NCBI GenBank assembly: GCA_000621765.1
Contig: JHXJ01000001.1
Location: forward strand, 124,001-188,000
Source of the DNA: Ruminococcaceae bacterium AB4001
GTDB lineage: Bacteria; Bacillota; Clostridia; Saccharofermentanales; Saccharofermentanaceae
Length of the DNA stretch: 64,000 nt
Direction of reading: 5' to 3'
A program made the position numbers and the translations under genes. Positions 19,001 to 27,062 of this stretch are shown piece after piece. The notes below the pieces were generated by a model, which was given only the letters and a program-made list of their open reading frames with translations, was not told the origin of the DNA and did no database searches. Position 1 is the stretch's first letter; the number at the start of each line of letters is the position of its first letter.

Positions 19001-22000
19001 GATGATGTCGTGGCCCCAGTCATCAAGTCCGTCAGGAGTCTGGACAAATGACGTCGTCAATTCTATGCCAAACTGATAGTCAGGATCATCTATCTTGTGC
19101 AGAAGTTCATTCTTTCTCGGATTGCTATCCGGAAGCGCAACCTGAAGAGCAGTGTATTTATTCAATAGTGATGAGTAGTCTCCGGCGTCGATACCATCGA
19201 AAGGCAGGAATTGTCCATGCTGCATAGATGGCTTTGTAGAGCCATCTACGGTTACCAGTTCCTGATAAACAGTGAAGTTATCACCATTACCTTTTGTCAA
19301 AGTAGCTGTGTTTTGGGTACTGTCAAATACGAAGTATCCTGAAGTGTCGTAAGTCGATTGAATGAACAGATGATTTACTTCTCTGAGCCTGGAAGGATCG
19401 TAGAGAGTCTTCATCGACAGGCCGCTTTCTGTTGCTGTAGGATAACCGTCATCACCTAATTTAGTTGACAAAAGGCCTTGCGTCGGAGGAATACCTGCGG
19501 ACCATAATGTTCTGGCACGGGAACCCAGGAAAGCCGTTTGCTCACCATTTACCCAACCGTTGTTACCGGAGGGGCAATCGAAATCAATTATCTTCATTGA
19601 GATACCATATTGATTATTATCGACAGTTTCTACTTCGTGAAGTTCGTCTTCATATGTTGTTTCCTTAATGGTCGCAAAATAGAAGTCTGTAGACTCGTTG
19701 GAAGGAACAGTGCCCGTGTAAGGATAGGAGATGATCTTCGGATGGTTGGGATTGGAACTGTCAGTCCTGATGCCCGCGTATGCGTAGTTTGTGTCATCCC
19801 AGGCGATAAAAGGCGAGAAGTAATTACCTTCACGTCTTCCGGTCATATTGATACCGATCTTTGTATCTCCCAAAGCAGTATCGCTTCCTGCATTTGGTCT
19901 GATAAATTTCTCGGAATACTCATTGTATAGTTCGTAATAGTAGTTTTCGTTTTCCGGGGTCTCATCTTTATCTTCATCATAGTAAATGGTGAGATCCCAC
20001 AACAAAGTGTTGATTCTGTCGTCGATCCACTGTATTTCGTCGCCGTCTTCGTAACACTCATATAAAGATCCGTCGTGGTCGACAGCATAGAATCTGTATT
20101 GTTTATTTGCAGCATCCCAGACACGGGTGTATATGATTACGCGCGAACCGGTATGCAGGCTCGGATCGGATACGCTGATCTTTTGAGCCGAATAAGGCAG
20201 AACGTAATCAGAAGTCAATGTGGAAAGTCCGGCAAGATTAAGCCATTTGTAAGCGTTATTTACCGAGGCGTTTATGGTATTAAAACCAAGACCAGGGTCA
20301 CCCGTGTAAGCTAACGCAGTACTTCCTGATACAAGCGAGATCTTACCGGCATTTGTACCTGTACCCGGAATTACCTGTATTTCCTTTGGAGTATCAGATA
20401 CAGTAACGCCATAGGCATTTATATCAAGATATTTGATAGTACCGTCTATTTCAGCGGAGAGATAGTATTTGTCATCTTCAACTGATGCAAATGTCCACAT
20501 CGTGAGATCCGTGTCATTAGGAACGAATATCTTTTTACTGTAATCATTGTTCTTTGTAAGTACCGGCATGGTAATGGCATCAAGGGAATTGGGAATGGTC
20601 GAGTCTGCCATCATACCCTTGCCTGAAATACCGGTTCCGTAATAGAGCAGGCCATATGTCTTTCCGTCAAGTTCGTAACGGTCGTAATGTGTGGAATTGG
20701 TCGTGGTATACCATAATGCGAGTTTTGCGTTGGGATCCTTAGCAGCATTTGTGGCATTCCCATTAGCATTGTATGTGGCAAAGCCTTTTCCTCCGTCGCC
20801 ACTTTGTTGATTAATATAGTAGTCTGTGGTTCCGCACTTTGCGTTGAAAACACCGGACGGGCCATCCGGAAAATCACCAAAGGTGAAAACAGTTGCAAGC
20901 GATGCATCCGTTACAAGCGATAATGAATTGCTGTTTTGCCTGACATAATATGTAGTTCCGTCTTTATCGATGCTGAGTTTATACTCATTTGTATTTCCGG
21001 TAGAAATGAATGTATAAGCCTTTGCATTATCGTTAGGATGATCACTTGTAGTTTTAGCTGTCTTTGAAATACCGGTTCTTGTTCCGCCTGCCGAATACTC
21101 TTCGTCTATAAAAGCACAGTTGTTATTGGGATTACCGATGTAGATCGCAGTCGCATGGGCAGGGATCCTGTCTAATGAATTGATCCTGTGCCATACGACA
21201 TTGTTATTGGCAGAAGCAGAAGGTCCTTCGACGATTGCATATGCCGAGAAACCTTCCGCATCGAAGACGACCTCTGTTCCGTCACCATTTTCGGGATCCG
21301 TAACGTCAAGAGCGTCAACAACAGTCGCTTCAGAATCATCGTTGATGTGAACGACGCTTACTTCGTTTTCGAGAGTCTCGTCGAGCGTGATTTTAACGGA
21401 TACAGAAGTTCCTTCGGCAGGTTCATATTCGGTGCCATCCTTCATAAGGCAGATATCGAAGAATCTTACTCTGTTTATCTCGACATCGCTTAATGCCTCC
21501 GAAGTAAGATCAAGATATTCATCATATGTGTCACCTTCAAAGATCTCACTGACGACAAGCTCGCAGTCGGAAGGAATGCCCGTGTCTTCTCCGTAAGATG
21601 CGGTTACTGAATAGCCGTCACCCTGGAATGTCTTTGTTACAACGGATTCATCCTGAGCGGTCTCACCGGTTGTCTCTGCAGCGGTCTCTACGGTCGTTTC
21701 ACCAGCAGTTTCTGCGGTGGTCTCAACTGTTGTCTCGTCAATATCAGAAGTTGCTTCCGTCTCATCTGCAACGTCACCCTCAGAAGATGTCTCAGATGTT
21801 TCTTCTGAAGTCTCTTCAGTCGTCTCAGTCGTTTCCTGACTTGTTTCAGTTACGGCCGTGTCAGATTCAGGCAGTTCGGGTTCATTCTTCAGCGTCATCA
21901 TGCCGGAAGTGGTTACCATGTTGCTGATAACGAGGAGCAGGGCGATCAGACGGATGATCACGTGTGATCCGGCAAACCTCTTGAACTTTGCGAACAGGGA

Positions 22001-22036
22001 GGATGTGTTTCTATGGAAATGCATGTCGTTAAGCAT
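16001..22036 (-). CDS. Very large cell-wall-anchored surface protein (adhesin/pilus tip-like)
   Basis: A 2011-residue protein. A hydrophobic export segment lies at about 27-48, followed by a Ser/Thr/Glu-rich low-complexity stretch to about 135. The middle part (about 815-1110) resembles a fibro-slime/PA14-like domain, with GDDDFWLYVDDELVIDLGG and KIFYMERGGGASNLRMRFN. SpaA/CnaB-like domains follow near 1610 (TINKTDNFGAPLAGARFEM), 1724 (SKKDRLTNAPVAGVEFAL) and 1845. It ends in an LPTGV sorting motif (1973), membrane helix and WRRRR tail. The start overlaps the previous gene by 8 nt and has GGGAGG. It is the last and largest gene of the sortase operon. Confidence 0.9.
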   Translation of the reverse strand: MLNDMHFHRNTSSLFAKFKRFAGSHVIIRLIALLLVISNMVTTSGMMTLKNEPELPESDTAVTETSQETTETTEETSEETSETSSEGDVADETEATSDIDETTVETTAETAGETTVETAAETTGETAQDESVVTKTFQGDGYSVTASYGEDTGIPSDCELVVSEIFEGDTYDEYLDLTSEALSDVEINRVRFFDICLMKDGTEYEPAEGTSVSVKITLDETLENEVSVVHINDDSEATVVDALDVTDPENGDGTEVVFDAEGFSAYAIVEGPSASANNNVVWHRINSLDRIPAHATAIYIGNPNNNCAFIDEEYSAGGTRTGISKTAKTTSDHPNDNAKAYTFISTGNTNEYKLSIDKDGTTYYVRQNSNSLSLVTDASLATVFTFGDFPDGPSGVFNAKCGTTDYYINQQSGDGGKGFATYNANGNATNAAKDPNAKLALWYTTTNSTHYDRYELDGKTYGLLYYGTGISGKGMMADSTIPNSLDAITMPVLTKNNDYSKKIFVPNDTDLTMWTFASVEDDKYYLSAEIDGTIKYLDINAYGVTVSDTPKEIQVIPGTGTNAGKISLVSGSTALAYTGDPGLGFNTINASVNNAYKWLNLAGLSTLTSDYVLPYSAQKISVSDPSLHTGSRVIIYTRVWDAANKQYRFYAVDHDGSLYECYEDGDEIQWIDDRINTLLWDLTIYYDEDKDETPENENYYYELYNEYSEKFIRPNAGSDTALGDTKIGINMTGRREGNYFSPFIAWDDTNYAYAGIRTDSSNPNHPKIISYPYTGTVPSNESTDFYFATIKETTYEDELHEVETVDNNQYGISMKIIDFDCPSGNNGWVNGEQTAFLGSRARTLWSAGIPPTQGLLSTKLGDDGYPTATESGLSMKTLYDPSRLREVNHLFIQSTYDTSGYFVFDSTQNTATLTKGNGDNFTVYQELVTVDGSTKPSMQHGQFLPFDGIDAGDYSSLLNKYTALQVALPDSNPRKNELLHKIDDPDYQFGIELTTSFVQTPDGLDDWGHDIIYEFTGDDDFWLYVDDELVIDLGGVHSALFGSINYSTGKVIVQTNGDKKPSVEYNLYDIFKANYEGRGLSSAEVDAKLDEIFKQNSAGQYVFKDYTAHTMKIFYMERGGGASNLRMRFNQSSVKPGTVILSKELSGVNNVEKFNAEFPYQIWYQDEENGPFKRLNNSNQHINVVYRSTNTSVKYKYEYTIDDQLYNDVFFLKPGESCEIKLPDETIKYYIVECGIDPYVYNHVYANEVELTGTLPDGAASGYDRRDYKTVDSSAKDRTSVNYVNNVNPASLRVLSFKKYLWNENGIGEGNELTTDDTTFDFRLYLATEHETSNELTLANMYTYHVKDPDGIYCRWDSTQQKFIPIPGANDYETMSDSDKLAASFTTSMNGAISKIPAFYTVEVRELLAGTKYRVQERYDEMPDGYSRIHYVVHDDVSETGHIEDDDTTSTIIKGKDPYVEVHNIKGFGIRIYKEWSDEQFVSYRDNTYFAVYKDSASGEVLDPDSIYMLKFRKNTLYWYYDRLDSGLTLQNYHIREVVIEDPVVNSEGKVTSYTSITPLADNGEFDLNARLKGENVTYPGTYKVTYDSNPDYTGNNMRVETIKNTRDGITINKTDNFGAPLAGARFEMRDDAGTLIGTFESDATGFVTMAYLRKGINYTLTEIKSPSGYAGLKNPLTIRMNADGSIKVTPDPKNASIDSDRFDYVAGPADPSITLINYRYDFSISKKDRLTNAPVAGVEFALHKQKTVGGVTIVDFQPIPGYESLVTGADGIVPGINSTLAPGTYELREISTPSTHFGLNYFILFTVTETGDIRLNAVHPEVIVEEKVENDRVQYTLLIYNDPAVGDLMLSKQVEGNMGNRADEFPMTVTLTDGSGNPYVGTVYTQKNAEARVEHVLTAADNGKIDLVLGHGDSVVFFDIDDDAYFSITEDPKGYQSKGYRDGLFVSSNGTVNGSIKNNRRVQFINSRIGLLPTGVDTDIDVSLGLLMTITAGFATVLVLSWRRRREEER

Positions 22037-22637
22037 TTTCAGCCTCCCTTCTCTTTCTCATAACAGCGAGGAGCAATGCTGTACCTGAAGAAAGCAGAAT
22101 TACTGCGCTCAAGGTATTTGATGTGCTGTCTTCACCCGTCGCAACGATAGGCGCACGGGGCTTTTTCGCGCTGTTCACAAAATTCACTGCTGTCGGCTTT
22201 ACCGCATCATCATTGCTTAAGATAATCTGATACTGCAGTTTTCCGTTTCCGTCATCGGTTACGAATACCGTGACCTGATAGACTGAATCATCGTAGATTA
22301 TGTTGCTGTCGGAACCGGCCTTCTCATAGACCTTGTAACGGTATGTGCCGGGTTCATTGACAACGACCGTAAATGTTGCAGAACCTGAATCCTTTATGGT
22401 GACAAGTTCCTGTTTTGCAGACGGAGCATCCTTGTCGAGCTTTTCGATAACTATCTCGTAGACCTCTTCATCAGGATGTCCTGTTACATTGCAGCTGACT
22501 GGTACAGGTACCTCGAGAGGTGTGTAGTCGAAAGCTGCCATTGATGTGGAGAAGCAGAAAGCGAGCACGACACTCACGGTCATCATGACCGTCAGCGTTT
22601 TTGCCAAAGATTTAAATGTTTTTGCAAATTTACTCAT
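22029..22637 (-). CDS. Pilin-like surface subunit (Spy0128-type domain)
   Basis: The 202-residue protein has a signal peptide (about 1-34), one domain of the streptococcal pilin isopeptide-linkage type (VPVSCNVTGHPDEEVYEIVIEKLDKDAP ... GTYRYKVYEKAGSDSNIIYDDSVYQVTVFVTDD), and a C-terminal sorting region of a variant motif VATGE, hydrophobic helix and MRKRR tail. The motif lacks the usual leading Leu-Pro. It overlaps the sortase gene upstream by 8 nt and the giant adhesin gene downstream by 8 nt, so all three are translated together. Confidence 0.8.
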   Translation of the reverse strand: MSKFAKTFKSLAKTLTVMMTVSVVLAFCFSTSMAAFDYTPLEVPVPVSCNVTGHPDEEVYEIVIEKLDKDAPSAKQELVTIKDSGSATFTVVVNEPGTYRYKVYEKAGSDSNIIYDDSVYQVTVFVTDDGNGKLQYQIILSNDDAVKPTAVNFVNSAKKPRAPIVATGEDSTSNTLSAVILLSSGTALLLAVMRKRREAENA

Positions 22638-23349
22638 TTACTGCTGCTTCCCTCTGTGTGCCTAGTAAGTATGCAAACACGACAATCCTCGTGGTTGAGG
22701 CGTCGCCTGAGCATGTTGACAGACATACGATACGTTCCTGCCTGTCCATTGAAAGTTTCCTGAAGTTCTCCAGAAGAAGTTCGTAGTTTTCGGGATCGAA
22801 AACGCTTTCGTCTTTTGCATCCGTTGTCATCGCATAGAACACTTCGAGTTCGTACGATGTCTTTCCGTCTCTTCCGACCAGCAGGGTGCCGTGGGTATGA
22901 GACTTAAGGAATGAATCATCCAGATAGTCATCAAGCGCGCCGAACATCATCTTGTATTCCATGTGATGTCCATAGATCACCGAATAAGGATCTGTGAAAT
23001 CTCCAGCGTTGCGGCTGTCCAGAAAGATGCTTCCCGACAATGAATAGTTACCGAACGGATCTGTATTCAGATACGCATTGTTCGAGCTTCCCTGCATAAC
23101 GGGGTAGTCGATGTTTGTATCATCCAATGTGATCCATGCGACCATGTCGTCACTTATAGTGGCTGCCTGAACGCTGTTTTCCTGGTTTTCGGAATCCGGT
23201 TTGAATCCCAGATAATCTCTGCCCGTTGCGTGATCGTAGACATACATGGTGTCATACAGGGCGTAGATCACGACCAGAAGTGCTGCAATGAAGACTGCCA
23301 ACATGACGCGGTCGTAGACACGGTTCATTGTCTGCCAGAACTTCTTCAT
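22630..23349 (-). CDS. srtB: Class B sortase
   Basis: The 239-residue protein has an N-terminal membrane anchor (about 15-33) and a sortase domain. The catalytic set is visible: His at YGHHM (128/129), Cys213 in the LSTCSG motif, and Arg221 in TTRIVV. The class B assignment rests on the WITLDDTNIDYPVMQG and LNTDPFGNYSLSGSIFLD segments. It sits between two substrates in the operon, so it probably joins or anchors these proteins. Class B sortases can act as pilus polymerases in Clostridia and streptococci. Confidence 0.92.
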   Translation of the reverse strand: MKKFWQTMNRVYDRVMLAVFIAALLVVIYALYDTMYVYDHATGRDYLGFKPDSENQENSVQAATISDDMVAWITLDDTNIDYPVMQGSSNNAYLNTDPFGNYSLSGSIFLDSRNAGDFTDPYSVIYGHHMEYKMMFGALDDYLDDSFLKSHTHGTLLVGRDGKTSYELEVFYAMTTDAKDESVFDPENYELLLENFRKLSMDRQERIVCLSTCSGDASTTRIVVFAYLLGTQREAAVNE

Positions 23350-23372
23350 AAAGATAAGGTTCCCTCAGACTT

Positions 23373-24701
23373 TTATTCAGCTGCCTCAGATTCTGAATCT
23401 TCGTATTCCTTACGCTTAACGCTCATAACGCCGAAGAAGATGACACCTGCAACAACGATAAAGGCGATGCCTGCAACGGGTGCCATCTTAAGGATGATAC
23501 CTGTAGGGATGATGCCCTGCTTGTCATTTGTGAAACCTGTGTGGATGTTTGCATTGATACCTGTTGTGTTGGAAAGAGCATCATCCAAAGCGTCATAGCC
23601 TGTTGTTCCGTCCCAATCGAGTGTTGAAAGAGCTGCTGTGATTCCGTTTGTGGATGTGTAATCTTCCTTTTCCTCTGTGAGGGTGTACTTTGTGCCGCCA
23701 GGAATACCGGCAATTGTAATGTACTGACCGTCCTGGAGATAGAACTTAAAGTCTTTTGCAGTATTTGCTTCTACTGTGATAGGTGCATTGTTGATCTTGC
23801 CGACATAAGCTGCAAGTGTTGCATTATTTGACGGAACAGTATCGTCAGCATTTGTTGTGTCGACAGTAAATGTGCCGGCAACAGGTGAAGTAAGTGACAG
23901 AGTGAATTCAAAGTACTTGTCCTTGGAGCCCTGGTTACCGGTTACCTCTTTACCGATAGTGATCGTGTAGGTGTCAAAGAAGTTGACGTATCTGTCAGTC
24001 TTGGTAGCGCCTGTAACGACATTAGCCTGCGGATCTGCAGGAGCCTGAACGGGTGTGGCCGTTGTGAGGGCAGATCCTGATGTTGCGTTGTTTGAATCAG
24101 CGGGAGCGCCTGTAATGTGACCGTCGTACATAACGAAGCTTGTTACTTTCAGTGTCTTGGCTGTCGCTGTCGTATTATCTTCAACATAAACATCAAGTGT
24201 GCGGTAACCGCTGCCATTTGTAGCCCAGTCGCCGTCTGTTGTTTCAGGTGTTGTAGGATCGATATCGTAGACTACGCCTGCGATAGCGGTCTCTGTCTCA
24301 TCGATGTAATAACGGTAAACACCGGGCTCGATGAATGTTACGCCAGTGAAATCGACCGTTGCCGTCTTCTTGTATGTTTTGAAATTTGTAGCAAGAGTGG
24401 TTGCTTCTGCAGTATCGCTGCTTGCAAATGTGACAGCTGCAACAGTAGGAAGAGCTGTCGTCGTATAAACAGGAAGCTGTCCTGCTGCCGGTGTAACTGT
24501 GGGTGCAGCGGATACTGTGTAGTTAAACGACAGCTCCGGGGCGTTTGAGTCATCATTGACAAGGAGATACTTGTCAAATGTTGCATTAGGCGCAGTAATA
24601 CCCGTATAGGTAGTGCCTGCTGCGGATACAGGTATTGCAAGAACACCTGCCATTACCGTGGTTACCAGCATTGCTGATAACAATTTCATACTTCTTTTCA
24701 T
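23373..24701 (-). CDS. Major pilin-like surface protein
   Basis: The 442-residue protein has a cleavable signal peptide (MKRSMKLLSAMLVTTVMAG...VSAAG), a first Spy0128-like domain to about residue 205, an Ala/Thr-rich linker, a second domain starting TITIGKEVTGNQGSKDKYFEFTL (about 245-390), and a C-terminal IPTGI motif with membrane helix and KRKEYE tail. The sorting motif IPTG departs from LPxTG. It lies immediately before the sortase gene, the usual place for a backbone pilin. Strong GGAGGAG ribosome binding site upstream suggests high expression. Confidence 0.85.
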   Translation of the reverse strand: MKRSMKLLSAMLVTTVMAGVLAIPVSAAGTTYTGITAPNATFDKYLLVNDDSNAPELSFNYTVSAAPTVTPAAGQLPVYTTTALPTVAAVTFASSDTAEATTLATNFKTYKKTATVDFTGVTFIEPGVYRYYIDETETAIAGVVYDIDPTTPETTDGDWATNGSGYRTLDVYVEDNTTATAKTLKVTSFVMYDGHITGAPADSNNATSGSALTTATPVQAPADPQANVVTGATKTDRYVNFFDTYTITIGKEVTGNQGSKDKYFEFTLSLTSPVAGTFTVDTTNADDTVPSNNATLAAYVGKINNAPITVEANTAKDFKFYLQDGQYITIAGIPGGTKYTLTEEKEDYTSTNGITAALSTLDWDGTTGYDALDDALSNTTGINANIHTGFTNDKQGIIPTGIILKMAPVAGIAFIVVAGVIFFGVMSVKRKEYEDSESEAAE

Positions 24702-24733
24702 TTTTTGCTCCTCCTTAAAGAGTTTTAATATTG

Positions 24734-25297
24734 CTAAATGCCGCGTCTGCGAAGGATGATAACGACCTCACCCTCACAATCAGACAGCGGTATCGCGCCA
24801 AAGGTTCTGCTGTCGTTCGTGTCCGAACGGTAATCGTTCAATACGAAAACCGTACCTTTAGGAACGACATAGGGGAAAGTTATAACGGCCCCTTCCGTTG
24901 AAGTAGGAAAAACAGTATCCTCCATGATCTCGTAGCCGTTGACCATAAGACGCTGGTTTGCGATCTGCACCTCATCGTCTTCAAAAGCAACGACCCTTCC
25001 GAAACAGATCTTTCCGTCGCGGCGGTAGGCAATCTCCGTTCCGCCCTGGAGATCTCCGAGCTTATAGGTAATCACAAGATCGCCGTCCTTGATCATGGGA
25101 TAAGAGGAGTTGCCGTGATTTACGTGGATCCCGACAACAAATACGCACAGTACAGTAACGATCACGGCAGTTATGCCGATCTTTATAAAAAACTCGATCG
25201 CATAATCTGTCGAAGTCTTTTTGCGCTTCTTCGTATTAGTCTTGGCGGAAGTCTTTATCTCCTTCCCGGCGACTTTTACCTGTTCCTGACCGTCTAT
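24734..25297 (-). CDS. Signal peptidase I (SipW/LepB-like), apparently starting at AUA
   Basis: The frame shows the signal peptidase core: GNSSYPMIKDGDL (catalytic Ser box), later YRRDGKICFGRVVAFEDD and the ending VFVLNDYRSDTNDSRTFGAI. The only standard start, GTG at 25165, falls inside the transmembrane segment. Upstream the frame stays open for 44 codons, encoding a Lys-rich cytoplasmic stretch and the start of the helix. AAGGAG at 25310-25305 is 7 nt before an ATA codon at 25297, which is therefore the best start. The gene leads the pilus operon, where a dedicated peptidase is usual. A missing base in the assembly could also explain this. Confidence 0.7.
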   Translation of the reverse strand: MDGQEQVKVAGKEIKTSAKTNTKKRKKTSTDYAIEFFIKIGITAVIVTVLCVFVVGIHVNHGNSSYPMIKDGDLVITYKLGDLQGGTEIAYRRDGKICFGRVVAFEDDEVQIANQRLMVNGYEIMEDTVFPTSTEGAVITFPYVVPKGTVFVLNDYRSDTNDSRTFGAIPLSDCEGEVVIILRRRGI

Positions 25298-25642
25298 TTT
25301 CCTTCTCCTTTAATACTCGCGAATAAATAACGCACGAATATAAGGGCATATCTGCCCCCGAATTTTATAAATATATCACGGGATTTTTATTTTTCAATTT
25401 ATTTTTATATATGTGTCAACGATTTGTTATACAAATATCCTGAAAATGTCACAGAACTCCGGCTTTTCAGACATCCCCCCGAAAATGTCTGAAAACATTG
25501 CATTTCAGGATCTTGTCCCTTTTCTCTTAAGCCCTTTTCGAAAATGTCGCCTGCGAAGCGACCTCCTGAAGGTCCATAGATCCTATACTCAAATCACAAC
25601 CAAACAGTAGCTTTAACAGCAACAGAAAGTGAGGAAAACACA
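25298..25642. other. Intergenic region between pilus operon and VWA gene
   Basis: AT-rich near the pilus side. It holds three direct GAAAATGTC repeats (25442-25450, 25481-25489, 25540-25548) and an 11-bp hairpin TTTTCAGACAT/ATGTCTGAAAA at 25464-25474 with 25485-25495. No small gene is supported. Promoters for both divergent units must lie here, but no clear sigma-70 pair was found. Confidence 0.6.
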
Positions 25643-26317
25643 ATGAAAAAGGGATTTACAGAGATCGTATTTATCTTAGACCGCAGCGGATCTATGAGAG
25701 GACTTGAAGCAGACACAATCGGAGGTTACAACTCCCTGATCGAAAAGCAGAAGAAGGAAGAGGGAGAAGCAGTCATATCGACAATTCTTTTCGACGGCGA
25801 GACAGAGGTCCTGCACGACAGGGTCCCGCTCGGAAAGATCGAACCCATCACGGAGAGAGAGTATTTCGTAAGAGGATCAACAGCTCTTCTTGATGCAGTC
25901 GGAGGCGCCATCCACCACATCGGAACCATCCACAAGCAGGCAAAGGACGAGGACGTTCCCGAGAAGACTCTCTTCATCATCACGACAGACGGAATGGAGA
26001 ATTCGAGCCGCCGCTACTCCTACGAGAAGGTCAAGAAGATGGTCGAGAAGAAGAAAGCCAAGAACCACTGGGAATTCATCTTCCTCGGCGCAAACATCGA
26101 CGCAGTAAGCGTTGCCGACAAGTTCGGAGTGGACAGCAGCCGTGCAGTAACCTACGAGTGCGACGGCGCAGGCACCAAGCTCAACTACCAGATCATGGGA
26201 AAGATGGTCTCCTGCGCGAGAGCGGCCAAGTCTTCTGCTGACATGAGCGCAGCCTTCGATTCGGAAGAGATGCTCGGCGATATCAGAGACGATTACAGGA
26301 GAAGACACAAGAATTAA
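25643..26317 (+). CDS. von Willebrand factor A domain protein
   Basis: The 224-residue cytoplasmic protein is almost entirely a VWA domain. The MIDAS metal site is complete: DRSGS at residues 13-17, Thr in RGSTALLDAV, and Asp in TTDGMEN. It closely resembles stand-alone bacterial VWA proteins of the TerY/YfbK type without membrane anchor. A good GTGAGGA ribosome site precedes the ATG. The partner is unknown. It is monocistronic and followed by a tandem hairpin array. Confidence 0.85.
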   Translation: MKKGFTEIVFILDRSGSMRGLEADTIGGYNSLIEKQKKEEGEAVISTILFDGETEVLHDRVPLGKIEPITEREYFVRGSTALLDAVGGAIHHIGTIHKQAKDEDVPEKTLFIITTDGMENSSRRYSYEKVKKMVEKKKAKNHWEFIFLGANIDAVSVADKFGVDSSRAVTYECDGAGTKLNYQIMGKMVSCARAAKSSADMSAAFDSEEMLGDIRDDYRRRHKN

Positions 26318-26353
26318 GCTGGAGCGGTGATGCGGTCCGGGTTATGAAGTCTT

Positions 26354-26547
26354 AAACCCATAAAAGTTACGGCAAAGTTCCGGCTGAGCCGTAACTTTTT
26401 GTGTAAATATTCGCCCAAACCCTCAAAAGTTACGGCAAACTTACGGCGGTGCCGCAACTTTTTATGTAAATTTTCGCGAAAACCCATAAAAGTTACGGCA
26501 GACTTACGGCAGTGCCGCAACTTTATATGTAAGTTTTCGCAAAAACC
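26354..26547 (+). repeat. Three-unit 63-bp tandem array of hairpins
   Basis: Units start with AAACC(C) at 26354, 26417, 26480 and a fourth partial one at 26543, so the period is exactly 63 bp. Each unit contains arms AAAAGTTACGGC and GCCG(C/T)AACTTT with a loop of about 14 nt and a T-rich 3' side. Unit 1 pairs perfectly; units 2 and 3 carry a single mismatch. The array lies directly downstream of the VWA gene and could act as serial terminators or RNA-processing stem-loops. Confidence 0.85.
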
Positions 26548-26598
26548 TCCTGGTGCTCTGTCAAGATAACAGACAGTAATTTCACATAATCACGCGCT

Positions 26599-26738
26599 GC
26601 TGTTGACGAATTTGTTGACGAAAAAGACTCCAAACCAGCAACAAAATCGTCAACAAAGCCATTGTTGACGAAAATGTTGACGGATCTGACCCAATATCGT
26701 CAACAAAACTGTCAACACAGAGGAACGGATGGAAAAAC
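26599..26738 (+). repeat. Dispersed GTTGAC-type intergenic repeat, copy 2 (short form)
   Basis: Nearly identical to the core of copies 1 and 3, with the same two stem-loops, but lacking the long 3' extension. The last part has an extra GTCAAC. It is in the same orientation as copies 1 and 3. Confidence 0.85.
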
Positions 26739-26782
26739 GGTTCTTAGTTTTCGACATTCCAGATTCTTTTGGGTACCACTTT

Positions 26783-26946
26783 AAAACCTCGGCTAAAAGC
26801 ACGGCACCTGCCGGGCAAAGTCAAAACCCCGGCGAAAAGCTCGGCGCATGCCGTGCAAACCGCCGTGCTTCGGGCATTTTAACGTCAGAACCCCGGCGAA
26901 AACCCCGGCGCATACCGAGCAAACCGCCGCACTTCCGGGCGCGTTA
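26783..26946. repeat. Degenerate GC-rich direct repeats
   Basis: The block AACCCCGGCGAAAA occurs at 26824 and 26888 followed by matching GGCGCAT(G/A)CCG(T/A)GCAAACCGCCG segments, with a shorter degenerate copy near 26784. An open frame crosses it, but its composition follows the repeat and it is not supported as a gene. Confidence 0.55.
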
Positions 26947-26991
26947 AGGCGCAGCCATACACTCCAACATAACCCGTCTTTTCTTATCTCA

Positions 26992-27020
26992 GCGACAAGC
27001 GCAAATTCATGGGGTATAAT
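26992..27020 (+). promoter_or_regulatory. Promoter of the sugar-sensing operon
   Basis: GCGACA (26992-26997, four of six matches) and a perfect TATAAT (27015-27020) are separated by 17 nt, 43 nt before the start of the first gene. Confidence 0.6.
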
Positions 27021-27062
27021 TCCGTTATAGATTTAAAAGAAAAAGAACTGGCGGATATCTGA

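Noticed and set aside
26314-26520. 68-residue minus-strand frame with a 21-residue repeat
   Set aside because: It is the translation of the 63-bp hairpin array; no start site is evident and the hairpins explain the sequence.
26354-26547. Possible CRISPR array
   Set aside because: The repeats abut with no unique spacers and the unit is 63 bp with an internal hairpin. No cas genes are present.
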